Shown: in pieces, positions 24,885 to 33,364 of the stretch
Numbering within the stretch: position 1 is the stretch's first letter
How the letters are laid out: every line of letters begins with the position of its first letter
Source of the DNA: Methylobacterium sp. SyP6R
GTDB taxonomy: Bacteria > Pseudomonadota > Alphaproteobacteria > Rhizobiales > Beijerinckiaceae
Assembly (NCBI RefSeq): GCF_019216885.1
Contig: NZ_JAAQRC020000002.1
Location: forward strand, 62,001 to 126,000
Direction: 5' to 3'
Length of the DNA: 64,000 bases
Program-made: the position numbers and the translations under genes
The notes under the pieces: generated by a model
What the model was told of the DNA's origin: nothing
The model's database searches: none
The model's input: only the letters and a program-made list of their open reading frames with translations

Positions 24885-25996
24885 GACGCCTCCGCCGGAT
24901 AGAGCAGGGCGGCGCCGGGCGGAACGACGAGCCCGACGCGGGTCCCGGGGGCGAGCGCAGACAACTCGGCGCTCGGCACCCGCGCCCGCATCGACGCGCC
25001 GTCGTCGAGCGTCGCGATGACGAGGGTGCCGGCTCCGCCATAGACCACGTCGGTGATCGTGGCCGGCAGGGCGTCCGGCCGGTCGGCGGAGGCGACGCCG
25101 ATCCGCTCCGGCCGCACCGCGAGGATCGCCGGCCCGGCCGGGACGGGCGAGAGTGCGGCCTCCGCGCCCAGGGCCAGCGCCCGGCCGGCGAGGCGGGCCG
25201 CCCGCCCGTCCCAGGTCACGGGAATCCGGTTCATGTCGCCGATGAAGCCGGCCGCGAACAGGGTGGCGGGCCGCTCGTAGAGTTCCCGCGCCGGAGCGAT
25301 CTGCTGCACGCGCCCGGCCCGGAGGATCGCGACCCGGTCGGCCATCGTCAGGGCCTCGCCCTGGTCGTGGGTGACGAACACGATGGTGATCCCGAGCTCG
25401 GCATGCAGCCGCTTGATCTCGATCTGCATCTCCTCGCGCAGGTTCTTGTCGAGGGCCGAGAGCGGCTCGTCCATCAGGAGCACGCGCGGCCGGTAGACGA
25501 TGGCGCGGGCGAGCGCGACGCGCTGCTGCTGGCCGCCCGAGAGCTGGCGCGGCATCCGCGCGCCGAAGCCGGACAGCCGCACCACCTCCAGCGCCGCCTC
25601 GGCCCGGGCGCGCCGCTCGGCCCGGCCGAGCCCGCGCATCTTGAGCGGGAAGGCGACGTTATCGGCCACGCTCAGGTGCGGGAACAGCGTGTAGTGCTGG
25701 AAGACCATGCCGACGTTGCGCCTGTGCGGCGGCAGGCGCGTGCAATCCTCGCCCCCGATCAGGATGCGGCCGGCATCCGGTAGGTCGAAGCCGGCGAGGC
25801 TCATCAGCACGGTCGACTTGCCCGAGCCGGAGGGCCCGAGGAGCGCGATGAACTCGCCCGCGGCGATCTCCAGCGATACGTCGTCGACGGCGACGACCGA
25901 CCCGAAGCGGCGCGTCAGGCCGCGGACGCTGATCGCCGCGCCCGTCGTCGCCGCGGAGGCGCCCGGCCCTCCCGCGATGGCCCCGATGGCGAGCAT
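24881..25996 (-). CDS. ABC transporter ATP-binding protein (PotA-like)
   Basis: The 371-residue ATPase has Walker A GPSGSGKST (54-62), VFQHYTLFPHLSVADNVAFPLKMR, signature LSGGQQQRVALARA, Walker B LLMDEPLSALD, an H-loop THDQGEA and a C-terminal TOBE regulatory domain (ILAVRPERIGVA). The chosen ATG (MLAIGAIAGG) follows GAGAGGGA on the minus strand; an earlier Met at 26029 is possible. First gene of the importer operon, divergent from the aminotransferase gene. Confidence 0.87.
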   Translation of the reverse strand: MLAIGAIAGGPGASAATTGAAISVRGLTRRFGSVVAVDDVSLEIAAGEFIALLGPSGSGKSTVLMSLAGFDLPDAGRILIGGEDCTRLPPHRRNVGMVFQHYTLFPHLSVADNVAFPLKMRGLGRAERRARAEAALEVVRLSGFGARMPRQLSGGQQQRVALARAIVYRPRVLLMDEPLSALDKNLREEMQIEIKRLHAELGITIVFVTHDQGEALTMADRVAILRAGRVQQIAPARELYERPATLFAAGFIGDMNRIPVTWDGRAARLAGRALALGAEAALSPVPAGPAILAVRPERIGVASADRPDALPATITDVVYGGAGTLVIATLDDGASMRARVPSAELSALAPGTRVGLVVPPGAALLYPAEAS

Positions 25997-26376
25997 GCCG
26001 CGTCCCTCTCGGCTGAGGCGATGGGTCATTGAAGCCGAGTTTAGCCGAATTTCAAAGCACGATTTTTGGCGGGCGGCGCCCGTCTGGTGGGCAGCGCCGC
26101 GCAAGATCGCTCCGAGAGTGCAATCGATGTGAAGACGATGCTTTCGGCTCATCGAGCGCAGGACGAGCCGCCGTTTCTGTGTACGGATCGCGGGATCTGT
26201 CTCGGTGGCCCGGGCCGGGGGCCTCCCGTGGCAATGGCCCCCGCCCCGCAGTAATCGAATTTCATATGGCTTTATCGGACCATTTCGCTTGACATGGCCC
26301 GGCATCGGCGGATGCTCGGGCCCACCGATGGCGGCCGTGGAATGCCGGCGACGCCGAGCCGGAAGGATCCTGTCCG
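25997..26376. other. Divergent promoter region, no gene
   Basis: This 380-bp gap separates the minus-strand importer operon from the plus-strand aminotransferase gene. Short AT-rich patches near 26035-26070 and 26255-26290 could hold the two promoters. No clear operator was found. Confidence 0.4.
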
Positions 26377-27624
26377 ATGCCGAGCATGGTCGAGGGACCT
26401 GAGCCGACGGGCGATGCCGGCCTGCGGGCGCGCGCCGCCCGGGTGATCCCGGGCGGGATGTGGGGCCACCAGCGCGCGGCGGCGGTCCCGCGGGGCTATC
26501 CGCAATTCTTCGTCGGCGGGGAGGGCGCCACGGTCGAGGACGCGGACGGGCGCCGCTACATCGACTTCATGTGCGCCTGGGGGCCGATCATCCTCGGCCA
26601 CCGCCATCCGGCGGTGTCGGAGGCGGTCCGGCGCGAGCAGGAGCGCGGCGATTGCCTCGACGGCCCGACGCCGCACGCGGTCGACCTGGCCGAGACCCTG
26701 GTGGCGATGATCCCGCACGCCGACTGGGCGATGTTCCAGAAGAACGGCTCGGACGCGATGACGACCTGCGTGACGCTGGCCCGCGCCGGGACCGGACGCC
26801 GCAAGGTGCTGGCCGCGCGCGGCGCCTATCACGGGGCCGTCCCCTGGTGCTCGCCCTCCCTCGTCGGCGTCACCGCGGAGGACCGCGCCCACCTGGTCCA
26901 CTACCGCTACAACGACGTCGCGAGCCTGGAGGAGGCGGTGGCGCAGGCGGGCGACGACCTCGCGGCGATCCTGGTCTCGGCCTTCCGGCACGATATCGGC
27001 CAGGCGCAGGAACTGCCGACCCGAGCCTTCGCGGCGGCGGCGCGGGCGGCCTGCGACCGGACCGGCGCGGCCCTCGTCGTCGACGACGTGCGGGCGGGAT
27101 TCCGGCTCGATCTCGGCGGCAGCTGGGAACGGGTGGGCGTGCGGCCCGACCTCGCCGGCTATTCCAAGGCGATCGCCAACGGCCAGCCGCTGGCCGCCGT
27201 CACCGGCAGCGATCGCTTCCGCGAGGCCGCGTCGCGCCTCTTCGTCACCGGCTCGTTCTGGTATGCCGGCGCACCGATGGCGGCGGCCGTCGCGACGCTG
27301 AACGAGCTGAAGCGCGTCGACGCCCCCCGGGTGCTGGAGGCCGCAGGCGTCCGCTTCCGCGACGGCCTGATGGAGCAGGCCTCCCGCCACGGCTTTTCCC
27401 TCGACATCACCGGCCCACCGGCGATGCCCGTGATGCTGTTTCGCGACGACCCCGAGGCGGCGCTCGGCGAGGCGTTCTGCCTCGAGGCGCTCCACCGCGG
27501 CGTCTACCTGCACCACCGCCACAACATGTTCCTGTCGCTCGCCCACACGCCGGCGGTGATCGACACGGCGTTGGCGGCGACGGAGGGCGCCTTCCGGGCG
27601 CTCGCCAAGTCTCGGACCGCCTGA
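26377..27624 (+). CDS. Class III aminotransferase (glutamate-1-semialdehyde aminomutase-like)
   Basis: The 415-residue PLP enzyme has VEDADGRRYIDFMCAWGPIILGHRHPAV, KNGSDAMTTCVTLARAGTGRRKVL, RGAYHG, LVVDDVRAGFRLD and the PLP-lysine segment LAGYSKAIANGQPLAAVTG. Fold type I aminotransferases of this group act on amines, beta-amino acids or omega-amino acids. It is divergent from a polyamine-type importer and followed by the formamidase-like gene, so nitrogen compound catabolism is likely. Its stop codon lies in a 17-bp tandem repeat. Confidence 0.85.
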   Translation: MPSMVEGPEPTGDAGLRARAARVIPGGMWGHQRAAAVPRGYPQFFVGGEGATVEDADGRRYIDFMCAWGPIILGHRHPAVSEAVRREQERGDCLDGPTPHAVDLAETLVAMIPHADWAMFQKNGSDAMTTCVTLARAGTGRRKVLAARGAYHGAVPWCSPSLVGVTAEDRAHLVHYRYNDVASLEEAVAQAGDDLAAILVSAFRHDIGQAQELPTRAFAAAARAACDRTGAALVVDDVRAGFRLDLGGSWERVGVRPDLAGYSKAIANGQPLAAVTGSDRFREAASRLFVTGSFWYAGAPMAAAVATLNELKRVDAPRVLEAAGVRFRDGLMEQASRHGFSLDITGPPAMPVMLFRDDPEAALGEAFCLEALHRGVYLHHRHNMFLSLAHTPAVIDTALAATEGAFRALAKSRTA

Positions 27625-27682
27625 GACCCAAGACCGCCTGAGCCCCGAGACTGCCTGAGCCCCGAGACCGTCTGACCCCCGG
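27615..27682 (+). repeat. 17-bp tandem repeat, four copies, spanning a stop codon
   Basis: Units at 27615, 27632, 27649 and 27666 follow the pattern GACYGYCTGA(G/C)(A/C)CCC(A/G)(A/G). The first contains the aminotransferase stop codon and the C-terminal codons; the others fill most of the gap to the next gene. Confidence 0.8.
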
Positions 27683-27714
27683 AACGACGCGATCCCGACG
27701 CGGAGCCGACCGAC

Positions 27715-29391
27715 ATGACGCAGCCCCCCTTCGTCCATCCGGAGAACGGGTCCCACGCGGTCAAGCCCTGGGCGGTGCGCAAAGGGTATGCCGACGAGCA
27801 TTTCCTGTCGGATTACCGCTTCCAGTTCCCGCGCGAGGACCCGGACCTCGCCGAGGTCTTCGTCTGCACCGACCGGATGTCGTTCGATCCGGGCGAGACG
27901 GTGGCGTTCTACGGCTCGACCACCGCCGAGACCTGGTCGATCCAGATCTACCGCGACGGCGTCGCGCCGCAGATGATGCACGAGGCGTTCGACCTGCCCG
28001 GCACCTTCACCAAGACCTCCGAGACCGCCTATCGCGACGGTTGCGACTGGCCGGTGGTCCATACCTGGACGATTCCCGAGGGTGCCCGGTCGGGCCTCTA
28101 CCGCGTGGTCTCGACCTGCCGGCGCCGGGACGGCGAGCGCTTCGTCCAGCATCATTTCGTGGTGGTGCGGCCGACGAAGGCGACGCGGTCGGGCCGCATC
28201 CTCCTGATGCTCGCGACCGGCACCTGGACCGCCTACAACGACTGGGGCGGCGCCAACCATTATTTCGGCACCTGGGGCCCGAACCGGAACGAGGGCTCGC
28301 CGATCCTGAGCCTGAAGCGGCCCTGGACCCGCGGGATGCTCTGGCTGCCTAAGGGCGCGGCCCGCATCACCGTCTCGCCGCTGCCGGACATGAACGACGT
28401 CACCCGCTATCCCTCCAAGGAGTGGGGCTATTCCGGCGGCTGGGGCCAGTACTACGCCGCCGCCGGCTGGGCGCAGTTCGACCGCCACTTCGCCGTCTGG
28501 GCCGAGCGCGAGGGCTACGCCTTCGACATCGTCACCCAGACCGACCTGCACCTGCGGCCCGAGATCCTCGACGAGTATTCCTGCCTCGTGACCTGCGGGC
28601 ACGACGAGTACTGGTCGTGGGAGATGCGCCGGCGCGTGGAGGACTTCGTCGAGCGGGGAGGGGGCTTTGCCCGGTTCGGCGGCAACTTCCTGTGGCAGAT
28701 CCGGCTCGAGGACGAGGGCGCCCGGCAGGTCTGCTGGAAGTTCAAGGCGCCGACCATGGACCCGGTGCGCGACGATCCTTCGCGAAAGCACCTGCTGACG
28801 GCCTCGTGGGAGAGCGGCGGCGTCGCCTGGCCCGGCGCCTCGACGGTCGGCGTCAACGGCTGCCACGGCATGTATGGCAGCTGGGGCGGGTTCGCCCCGC
28901 GGGGGTCGCGCGGCTTCACGGTCTACCGGCCGGAGCACTGGGCCTTCGCCGGCACCGACCTGCGCTACGCCGACGTGTTCGGGGCCGAGGCCGGCATCTT
29001 CGGCTACGAGGTCGACGGGCTCGACTACACCTTCCGGCAGGGCCTGCCCTATCCGGTGCCGGCCCCCGGCGTGCCGGACACCATCGAGATCCTGGCGATG
29101 AGCCCGGCGGTCTTGTTCGAGTACGAGCACGAGGGCGAGGGCACGCGCTATTACGTGCGCGACGGCGACCTCAACGGCCTCGCCGAGCTGGCAGCCGACG
29201 CGTATTCGGTCGCGCGGCGAAAGTTCCAGTACGGGTCGGGCATGCTGGTGGGCATGCCGCGCGGCAAGGGCGAGGTGCTCACCGCCGGTTCCTGCGAGTG
29301 GATCATGGGCCTCACCCGTCACGACCCCTTCACGCAAGCCGTCACCCGCAACGCCCTCGACCGGTTCTCGGGTGGGGGCAGGGGACGCTGA
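27715..29391 (+). CDS. N,N-dimethylformamidase large-subunit-like protein
   Basis: The 558-residue protein matches the C-terminal catalytic part of the dimethylformamidase beta subunit: LATGTWTAYNDWGGANHYFG (Y174), the CGHDEYWSWEMRRRVEDFVERGGGFARFGGNFLWQIR block (H296, E298) and GVNGCHGMYGSWGG. In characterised enzymes a mononuclear iron is held by Tyr, His and Glu, and an H-x-E pair is present here. It is shorter than the roughly 760-residue enzyme, and no small-subunit gene is adjacent, so amide hydrolysis is inferred and the substrate may not be dimethylformamide. Confidence 0.8.
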   Translation: MTQPPFVHPENGSHAVKPWAVRKGYADEHFLSDYRFQFPREDPDLAEVFVCTDRMSFDPGETVAFYGSTTAETWSIQIYRDGVAPQMMHEAFDLPGTFTKTSETAYRDGCDWPVVHTWTIPEGARSGLYRVVSTCRRRDGERFVQHHFVVVRPTKATRSGRILLMLATGTWTAYNDWGGANHYFGTWGPNRNEGSPILSLKRPWTRGMLWLPKGAARITVSPLPDMNDVTRYPSKEWGYSGGWGQYYAAAGWAQFDRHFAVWAEREGYAFDIVTQTDLHLRPEILDEYSCLVTCGHDEYWSWEMRRRVEDFVERGGGFARFGGNFLWQIRLEDEGARQVCWKFKAPTMDPVRDDPSRKHLLTASWESGGVAWPGASTVGVNGCHGMYGSWGGFAPRGSRGFTVYRPEHWAFAGTDLRYADVFGAEAGIFGYEVDGLDYTFRQGLPYPVPAPGVPDTIEILAMSPAVLFEYEHEGEGTRYYVRDGDLNGLAELAADAYSVARRKFQYGSGMLVGMPRGKGEVLTAGSCEWIMGLTRHDPFTQAVTRNALDRFSGGGRGR

Positions 29392-29462
29392 GACGGATGC
29401 CGAGTCGAGACCGTGTCGACTTTGCAGGTGTGGCGGCGCCGGCACGGTTCGTCCTCCCCACG

Positions 29463-29600
29463 GCCTCATCCTGAGGTGTCGGCGATCGGAGATCGCACGC
29501 GACCGACGATCGACTCACCTCGAAGGAGGGTTCCAGAAATCTCCGTGCTCCCTGGAGCCCTCCTTCGAGGCTCACTTCGGTCGCACCTCAGGATGAGGTC
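29463..29600. repeat. Palindromic intergenic repeat, copy 3
   Basis: About 138 bp, with CCTCATCCTGAGG near 29464 pairing with CCTCAGGATGAGG ending near 29598, and the internal CCTCGAAGGAGGG / CCCTCCTTCGAGG pair. Same family as 14997 and 17424; the tips differ. It lies after the formamidase-like gene and may end its transcript. Confidence 0.83.
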
Positions 29601-29668
29601 GGGAATGGGAGCAACAGTGTTTGTGAATCTCGGTACGATCTCAGTCTGTTGAAATAGAGGGTATGCCG

Positions 29669-31456
29669 ATGACGAACGAGGCCGACCCGAACGCCCTCGC
29701 GCAAGCCTGGCTCGATCAGCTCGCAAAACATCTCTCGGCCGACGACGCCTCCGCCGTCGCGGCCCTGTTCGCCCCCGAATGCTGGTGGCGCGACTTCGTC
29801 GCCTTCACCTGGACCATCGCCACGGTCGAGGGCCGGCCGGCGATCCGGGAGCGCGCGGCCGCCACGGCCTCGGGCACGCGAGCCGGGAGCTTCATCCTCG
29901 ACCGCCCGGCTTCCCGCGCCGGCGACACGGTGGAGGCTTGGTTCCGCTTCGAGACGCGGCTGGGGCGCGGCATCGGCCAGGTCCGGCTGGTCGACGGCCT
30001 CGCCCGCACGCTGTTCACGGCCTTGCGCGAGCTGAAGGGATTCGAGGAGCGTCGGGGCCCGACACGCGAGGCCGGCACCGAGCACGGCGCGATCCGCGGC
30101 CGCCGGACCTGGGCCGACCGGCGCGCCGACGACGCGCGCCTCGGCCTCGACCGCCAGCCCTGGTGCCTGATCGTCGGCGGCGGCCAGGGCGGGCTCGGGC
30201 TCGCCGCGCGGCTGAAGCGCCTCGGCGTGCCGACCCTGATCGTCGACGGCTCGGCGAGGCCGGGCGACGCCTGGCGGCGGCGCTACCGCTCGCTCTGCCT
30301 GCACGATCCGGTCTGGTACGACCACATGCCGTACCTGCCCTTTCCCGAGCACTGGCCGATCTACACGCCCAAGGACAAGATGGGCGACTGGCTCGAAGCC
30401 TATGCGTCGATCATGGAGCTGGACGGCTGGTACGCCACCACCTGCCGCTCCGCCGCCTACGACGCGGGACGCGGCGAGTGGACGGTCACGGTCGAGCGCG
30501 AGGGCAGGGTTCTGGACTTGCGCCCCAAGCACCTCGTCCTCGCCACAGGCCTGTCGGGCGTGCCGAACGAGCCGGACTGGCCGGGGATGGAGCGCTTCCG
30601 CGGCACCCTGCACCATTCGAGCCGCCACCCGGGCGGTGCGGGCTTCGCGGGCAAGCGATGCGTCGTGGTGGGGGCGAACAACTCCGCCCACGACATCGCC
30701 GCCGACCTGTGGGAGCACGGCGCCGCGGTCACGATGGTGCAGCGCTCCCCCACGCTGGTGGTGCGGGCCGAGAGCCTCCAGCGCCACGGCCGCCCGCTCT
30801 ATTCCGAGGAGGCGGTCGCCGCCGGGATCGATGCCGACCGGGCGGACCTCATCGCCGCCTCGACGCCCTACGCGCTGCTGCCCGACCTCCTCAAGCCGGT
30901 GATGCGACGCATCCGCGACGAGGATTCGGCGTTCTACGCCGCCCTCGAGAAGGCGGGCTTCCTCCTGACCTTCGGCGAGGACGAGACCGGCATCGGCATG
31001 ATGTATCCGCGCCGGGCATCGGGCTACTACATCGATGTCGGGGCCTCCGGGCTGATCGCCTCGGGCGAGATCCGGCTCGCGAGCGGCCGGGGCGTGAGCC
31101 ACCTGACCGAGGAGGCCGTGGTGCTCGACGACGGCACGGTGCTGCCGGCCGACCTCGTCGTCTCCGCCACCGGCTACGGCCCGATGACCGACTGGGCGGC
31201 GCGGCTGATCTCGCCGGAGGTCGCCGCGCGGGTCGGCCCGTGCTGGGGCATCGGCTCGGGCACGGCGCGCGATCCCGGCCCCTGGCACGGCGAATTGCGC
31301 AACATGTGGACGCCGACCGCGCAGGCAGGGCTGTGGTTCCACGGCGGCAACCTCCAGCAGTCGCGCCACTTCTCGCGCTACCTGGCCCTCCAGTTGAAGG
31401 CGCGCTACGAGGGCCTGCCGGTCGGGCCGCCCTCGCCGAGCGAGGCACGGGCTTGA
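29669..31456 (+). CDS. Flavin-containing monooxygenase with N-terminal SnoaL-like domain
   Basis: The 595-residue protein has an N-terminal NTF2/SnoaL-like region (residues 1-125, with ALFAPECWWRDFVAFTWTIATVEGRPAIRER), then an FAD Rossmann motif (LIVGGGQGGLGLAARLKRLG, about 168-187), an NADPH motif (CVVVGANNSAHDIAADL) and a C-terminal STATGYG-like segment (VVSATGYGP). The architecture is that of FMO/Baeyer-Villiger-like monooxygenases. The ATG at 29669 has better spacing to AGAGGGT than the one at 29663. Probably oxidises a nitrogen or carbonyl compound in the local pathway. Confidence 0.85.
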   Translation: MTNEADPNALAQAWLDQLAKHLSADDASAVAALFAPECWWRDFVAFTWTIATVEGRPAIRERAAATASGTRAGSFILDRPASRAGDTVEAWFRFETRLGRGIGQVRLVDGLARTLFTALRELKGFEERRGPTREAGTEHGAIRGRRTWADRRADDARLGLDRQPWCLIVGGGQGGLGLAARLKRLGVPTLIVDGSARPGDAWRRRYRSLCLHDPVWYDHMPYLPFPEHWPIYTPKDKMGDWLEAYASIMELDGWYATTCRSAAYDAGRGEWTVTVEREGRVLDLRPKHLVLATGLSGVPNEPDWPGMERFRGTLHHSSRHPGGAGFAGKRCVVVGANNSAHDIAADLWEHGAAVTMVQRSPTLVVRAESLQRHGRPLYSEEAVAAGIDADRADLIAASTPYALLPDLLKPVMRRIRDEDSAFYAALEKAGFLLTFGEDETGIGMMYPRRASGYYIDVGASGLIASGEIRLASGRGVSHLTEEAVVLDDGTVLPADLVVSATGYGPMTDWAARLISPEVAARVGPCWGIGSGTARDPGPWHGELRNMWTPTAQAGLWFHGGNLQQSRHFSRYLALQLKARYEGLPVGPPSPSEARA

Positions 31457-31561
31457 GCGCTGCCGGCCGGGGGCATGCCGGCTCTCGAGAGCCCGTTCCT
31501 CGCAGTCCCGCGATGCGTGGCGAGACGGTGCCCCCACAGGTGTGATGTCCCTGTCGCGGAT

Positions 31562-31583
31562 GCGGCGGCGCCCGGGCCGCCGC
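31562..31583. terminator. GC-rich hairpin between convergent genes
   Basis: GCGGCGGC (31562-31569) pairs with GCCGCCGC (31576-31583) around a 6-nt loop between the monooxygenase and cupin genes, which converge. Suitable as a bidirectional terminator, though no T-run is present. Confidence 0.45.
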
Positions 31584-31611
31584 CGTCGCGTCGTGGTCCC
31601 GGCGGGCCGGC

Positions 31612-32076
31612 TCAGGCGCCCGGAACCGAGCCCGGCGGCAGGAAGTCGACCTCGCAGGCGGCGGAGCGGCGCACCACCTCCTCCGGATCGGTGAGGTCGT
31701 GGAGCAGGTCGAACAGCTGCTTCAGCTTGCGCCCCGGGCTCACCCAGAAGATCGCGCGGTTGGGCGTGTCGGTGCGGTTGTAATAGGCGTGCGGCTTGCC
31801 CATCGGCATGCAGACCAGGTCGCCGGCCCGGGCCTGGAGCCACTCCCCGTCGAGATAGAGATCGAAGGTCCCCTCCAGGACGTAGATGAACTCGTCCTGC
31901 GTCGGGTGGATGTGCGGCGGCACGAACGTGCCCGGCGGGTCGTAGGTCTCGAAGGAGAAGGCGCTGTCGCAATTCGCCTTGAACGTATAGGTATGTCCGA
32001 GGATGTTCCACACGGTCCCGTCGATCCCCTCGCCCGACCTCGTGATCCGTGCCGGAAGCGGTCCGTTCTCGCTCAT
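31612..32076 (-). CDS. Cupin domain protein
   Basis: The 154-residue protein has the two cupin motifs: GTFVPPHIHPTQDEFIYVLEG (metal ligands H, H, E) and GDLVCMPMGKPHAYYNRTD (final H). Small single-domain cupins of this kind bind a metal and act as dioxygenases, isomerases or ligand sensors. It is divergent from an AraC-type regulator, which may control it. Confidence 0.82.
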   Translation of the reverse strand: MSENGPLPARITRSGEGIDGTVWNILGHTYTFKANCDSAFSFETYDPPGTFVPPHIHPTQDEFIYVLEGTFDLYLDGEWLQARAGDLVCMPMGKPHAYYNRTDTPNRAIFWVSPGRKLKQLFDLLHDLTDPEEVVRRSAACEVDFLPPGSVPGA

Positions 32077-32194
32077 GTCGTCCTCGCTGTGCTGCGGTTT
32101 CGAAGATTGAATTCGAGGTTGCGCGGATTCTCTTGTGAAGGCCGAGAACCCATGTCGGCCAAGGCGATCCGCCGCGCGCCGGCCCTGTCCACTT

Positions 32195-32221
32195 CACGCA
32201 GAAATCCGATCCACGCAGAAA
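32195..32221. promoter_or_regulatory. Direct repeat in the cupin/AraC divergent promoter region
   Basis: CACGCAGAAA occurs at 32195-32204 and again at 32212-32221, a 17-bp period, between the divergent cupin and AraC genes (32077-32309). AraC-family proteins often bind direct repeats spaced by about two helical turns. Confidence 0.4.
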
Positions 32222-32309
32222 ACGGAGGTCCGGTGGCGGCGGGGCCTTGTGCAGGTTTCGACACGACAGGCATTCTCCCCTCTCGGGTCCGGACGACCGG
32301 TTCTTCGCC

Positions 32310-33356
32310 ATGGACGACGAGACGCCATCCGATCCGCGCATGGTTGCCGATCCGCACATGATCGCGGGAGCCGCCCTGCCGCTGGCGCGCTTCCCCGTCG
32401 TGGCGACGCGGGATCCCGACCTGGCGCGCGAGCAGATCGGGCGGATCTTCTGTCCGCACGGCCTGATCCTCGCCGATCCCGGCACGGCTGCGCGGTTCGA
32501 GGCCCGGCATCATTCCGCGGCCTTCGGCGGCCTGACGATCAACTTCGTCTCCTACGGCGCCCGGGTGGAGATCGATCCGGGCTGCCTCGACCGCTTCTTC
32601 CTGCTCCAGATTCCGCTGGCGGGCTCTGCCCTGGTGCGCAACGGCGCCCACGAGACCCTCGCCGATCGCGGCCGCGCCACCCTGCTCTCGCCGGCCCTGC
32701 CCACCCGCATGGTGTGGGAGGCGGGCTGCCAGAAGCTCATCGTGCTCGTGCCGCGCGGGCTTCTGGAGGAGCACGTCGTCCGGGTGCTCGACCGGGTCCC
32801 GCGCCCGTTCGACTTCGATCCGGCGATCGACCTGCTTCACCCCCGCGGCGCCGCGATCCTGTCCCAGGCCCGGCTGGTCCAGCACCTGGCGGAGAGCCGC
32901 AAGTGGCCGGGCTCCGCGCCCGACGCGGTCGAGCGCGAACTGGCCTCCGCCTTCGTCACGCTGCTCGTCGGCCACATGCTCGAACGCGGCGGGGCCGTGC
33001 CGGCGCAGGCGCAGCGCGTCTCGGTGGCGCCCGCGCATGTCCGGCGGGCCGAGGAGTACATCCGGGCGCATCTCGATTCCGCTCTGAGCCTGCCGCATCT
33101 CGCCGAGAGGGCCGGGAGCAGCATGCGCTCGCTCCAGGACGGTTTCCGGCAGTTCCGCGACAGCACGATCTCCGACTTCATCCTGGCCCAGCGCCTCGAC
33201 CGGTGGCGGGCCCTGATCCTCGCCGCCGACCCGGAGGCGAAGGTGGGCGACCTGGCGCTGGGCGTCGGGCTCAACCATCTCGGCCGCGCCGCGGCGGCCT
33301 ATCGCGACCGCTTCGGCGAGGCCCCGTCCCAGACCCTGCGCAAGCGCCGGGGCTGA
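32310..33356 (+). CDS. AraC-family transcriptional regulator
   Basis: The 348-residue protein has an N-terminal AraC_binding_2-like domain (FGGLTINFVSYGARVEIDPG...FLLQIPLAGSALVRNG) and a C-terminal double helix-turn-helix (VRRAEEYIRAHLDSALSLPHLAERAGSSMRSLQDGFRQF ... KVGDLALGVGLNHLGRAAAAYRDRFGEAPSQTLRKRR). The ATG at 32310 begins MDDETPSD. It converges with the next monooxygenase gene and probably regulates the cupin and neighbouring oxygenase genes. Confidence 0.86.
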   Translation: MDDETPSDPRMVADPHMIAGAALPLARFPVVATRDPDLAREQIGRIFCPHGLILADPGTAARFEARHHSAAFGGLTINFVSYGARVEIDPGCLDRFFLLQIPLAGSALVRNGAHETLADRGRATLLSPALPTRMVWEAGCQKLIVLVPRGLLEEHVVRVLDRVPRPFDFDPAIDLLHPRGAAILSQARLVQHLAESRKWPGSAPDAVERELASAFVTLLVGHMLERGGAVPAQAQRVSVAPAHVRRAEEYIRAHLDSALSLPHLAERAGSSMRSLQDGFRQFRDSTISDFILAQRLDRWRALILAADPEAKVGDLALGVGLNHLGRAAAAYRDRFGEAPSQTLRKRRG

Positions 33357-33364
33357 CGCGCCTG

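Noticed and set aside
27615..27682. CRISPR-like array
   Set aside because: The 17-bp units are contiguous without spacers; it is a short tandem repeat. No CRISPR array was seen anywhere.
26272..29469. 1065-codon minus-strand open frame
   Set aside because: Lies opposite the aminotransferase and formamidase-like genes, both with clear family motifs; low-complexity translation.
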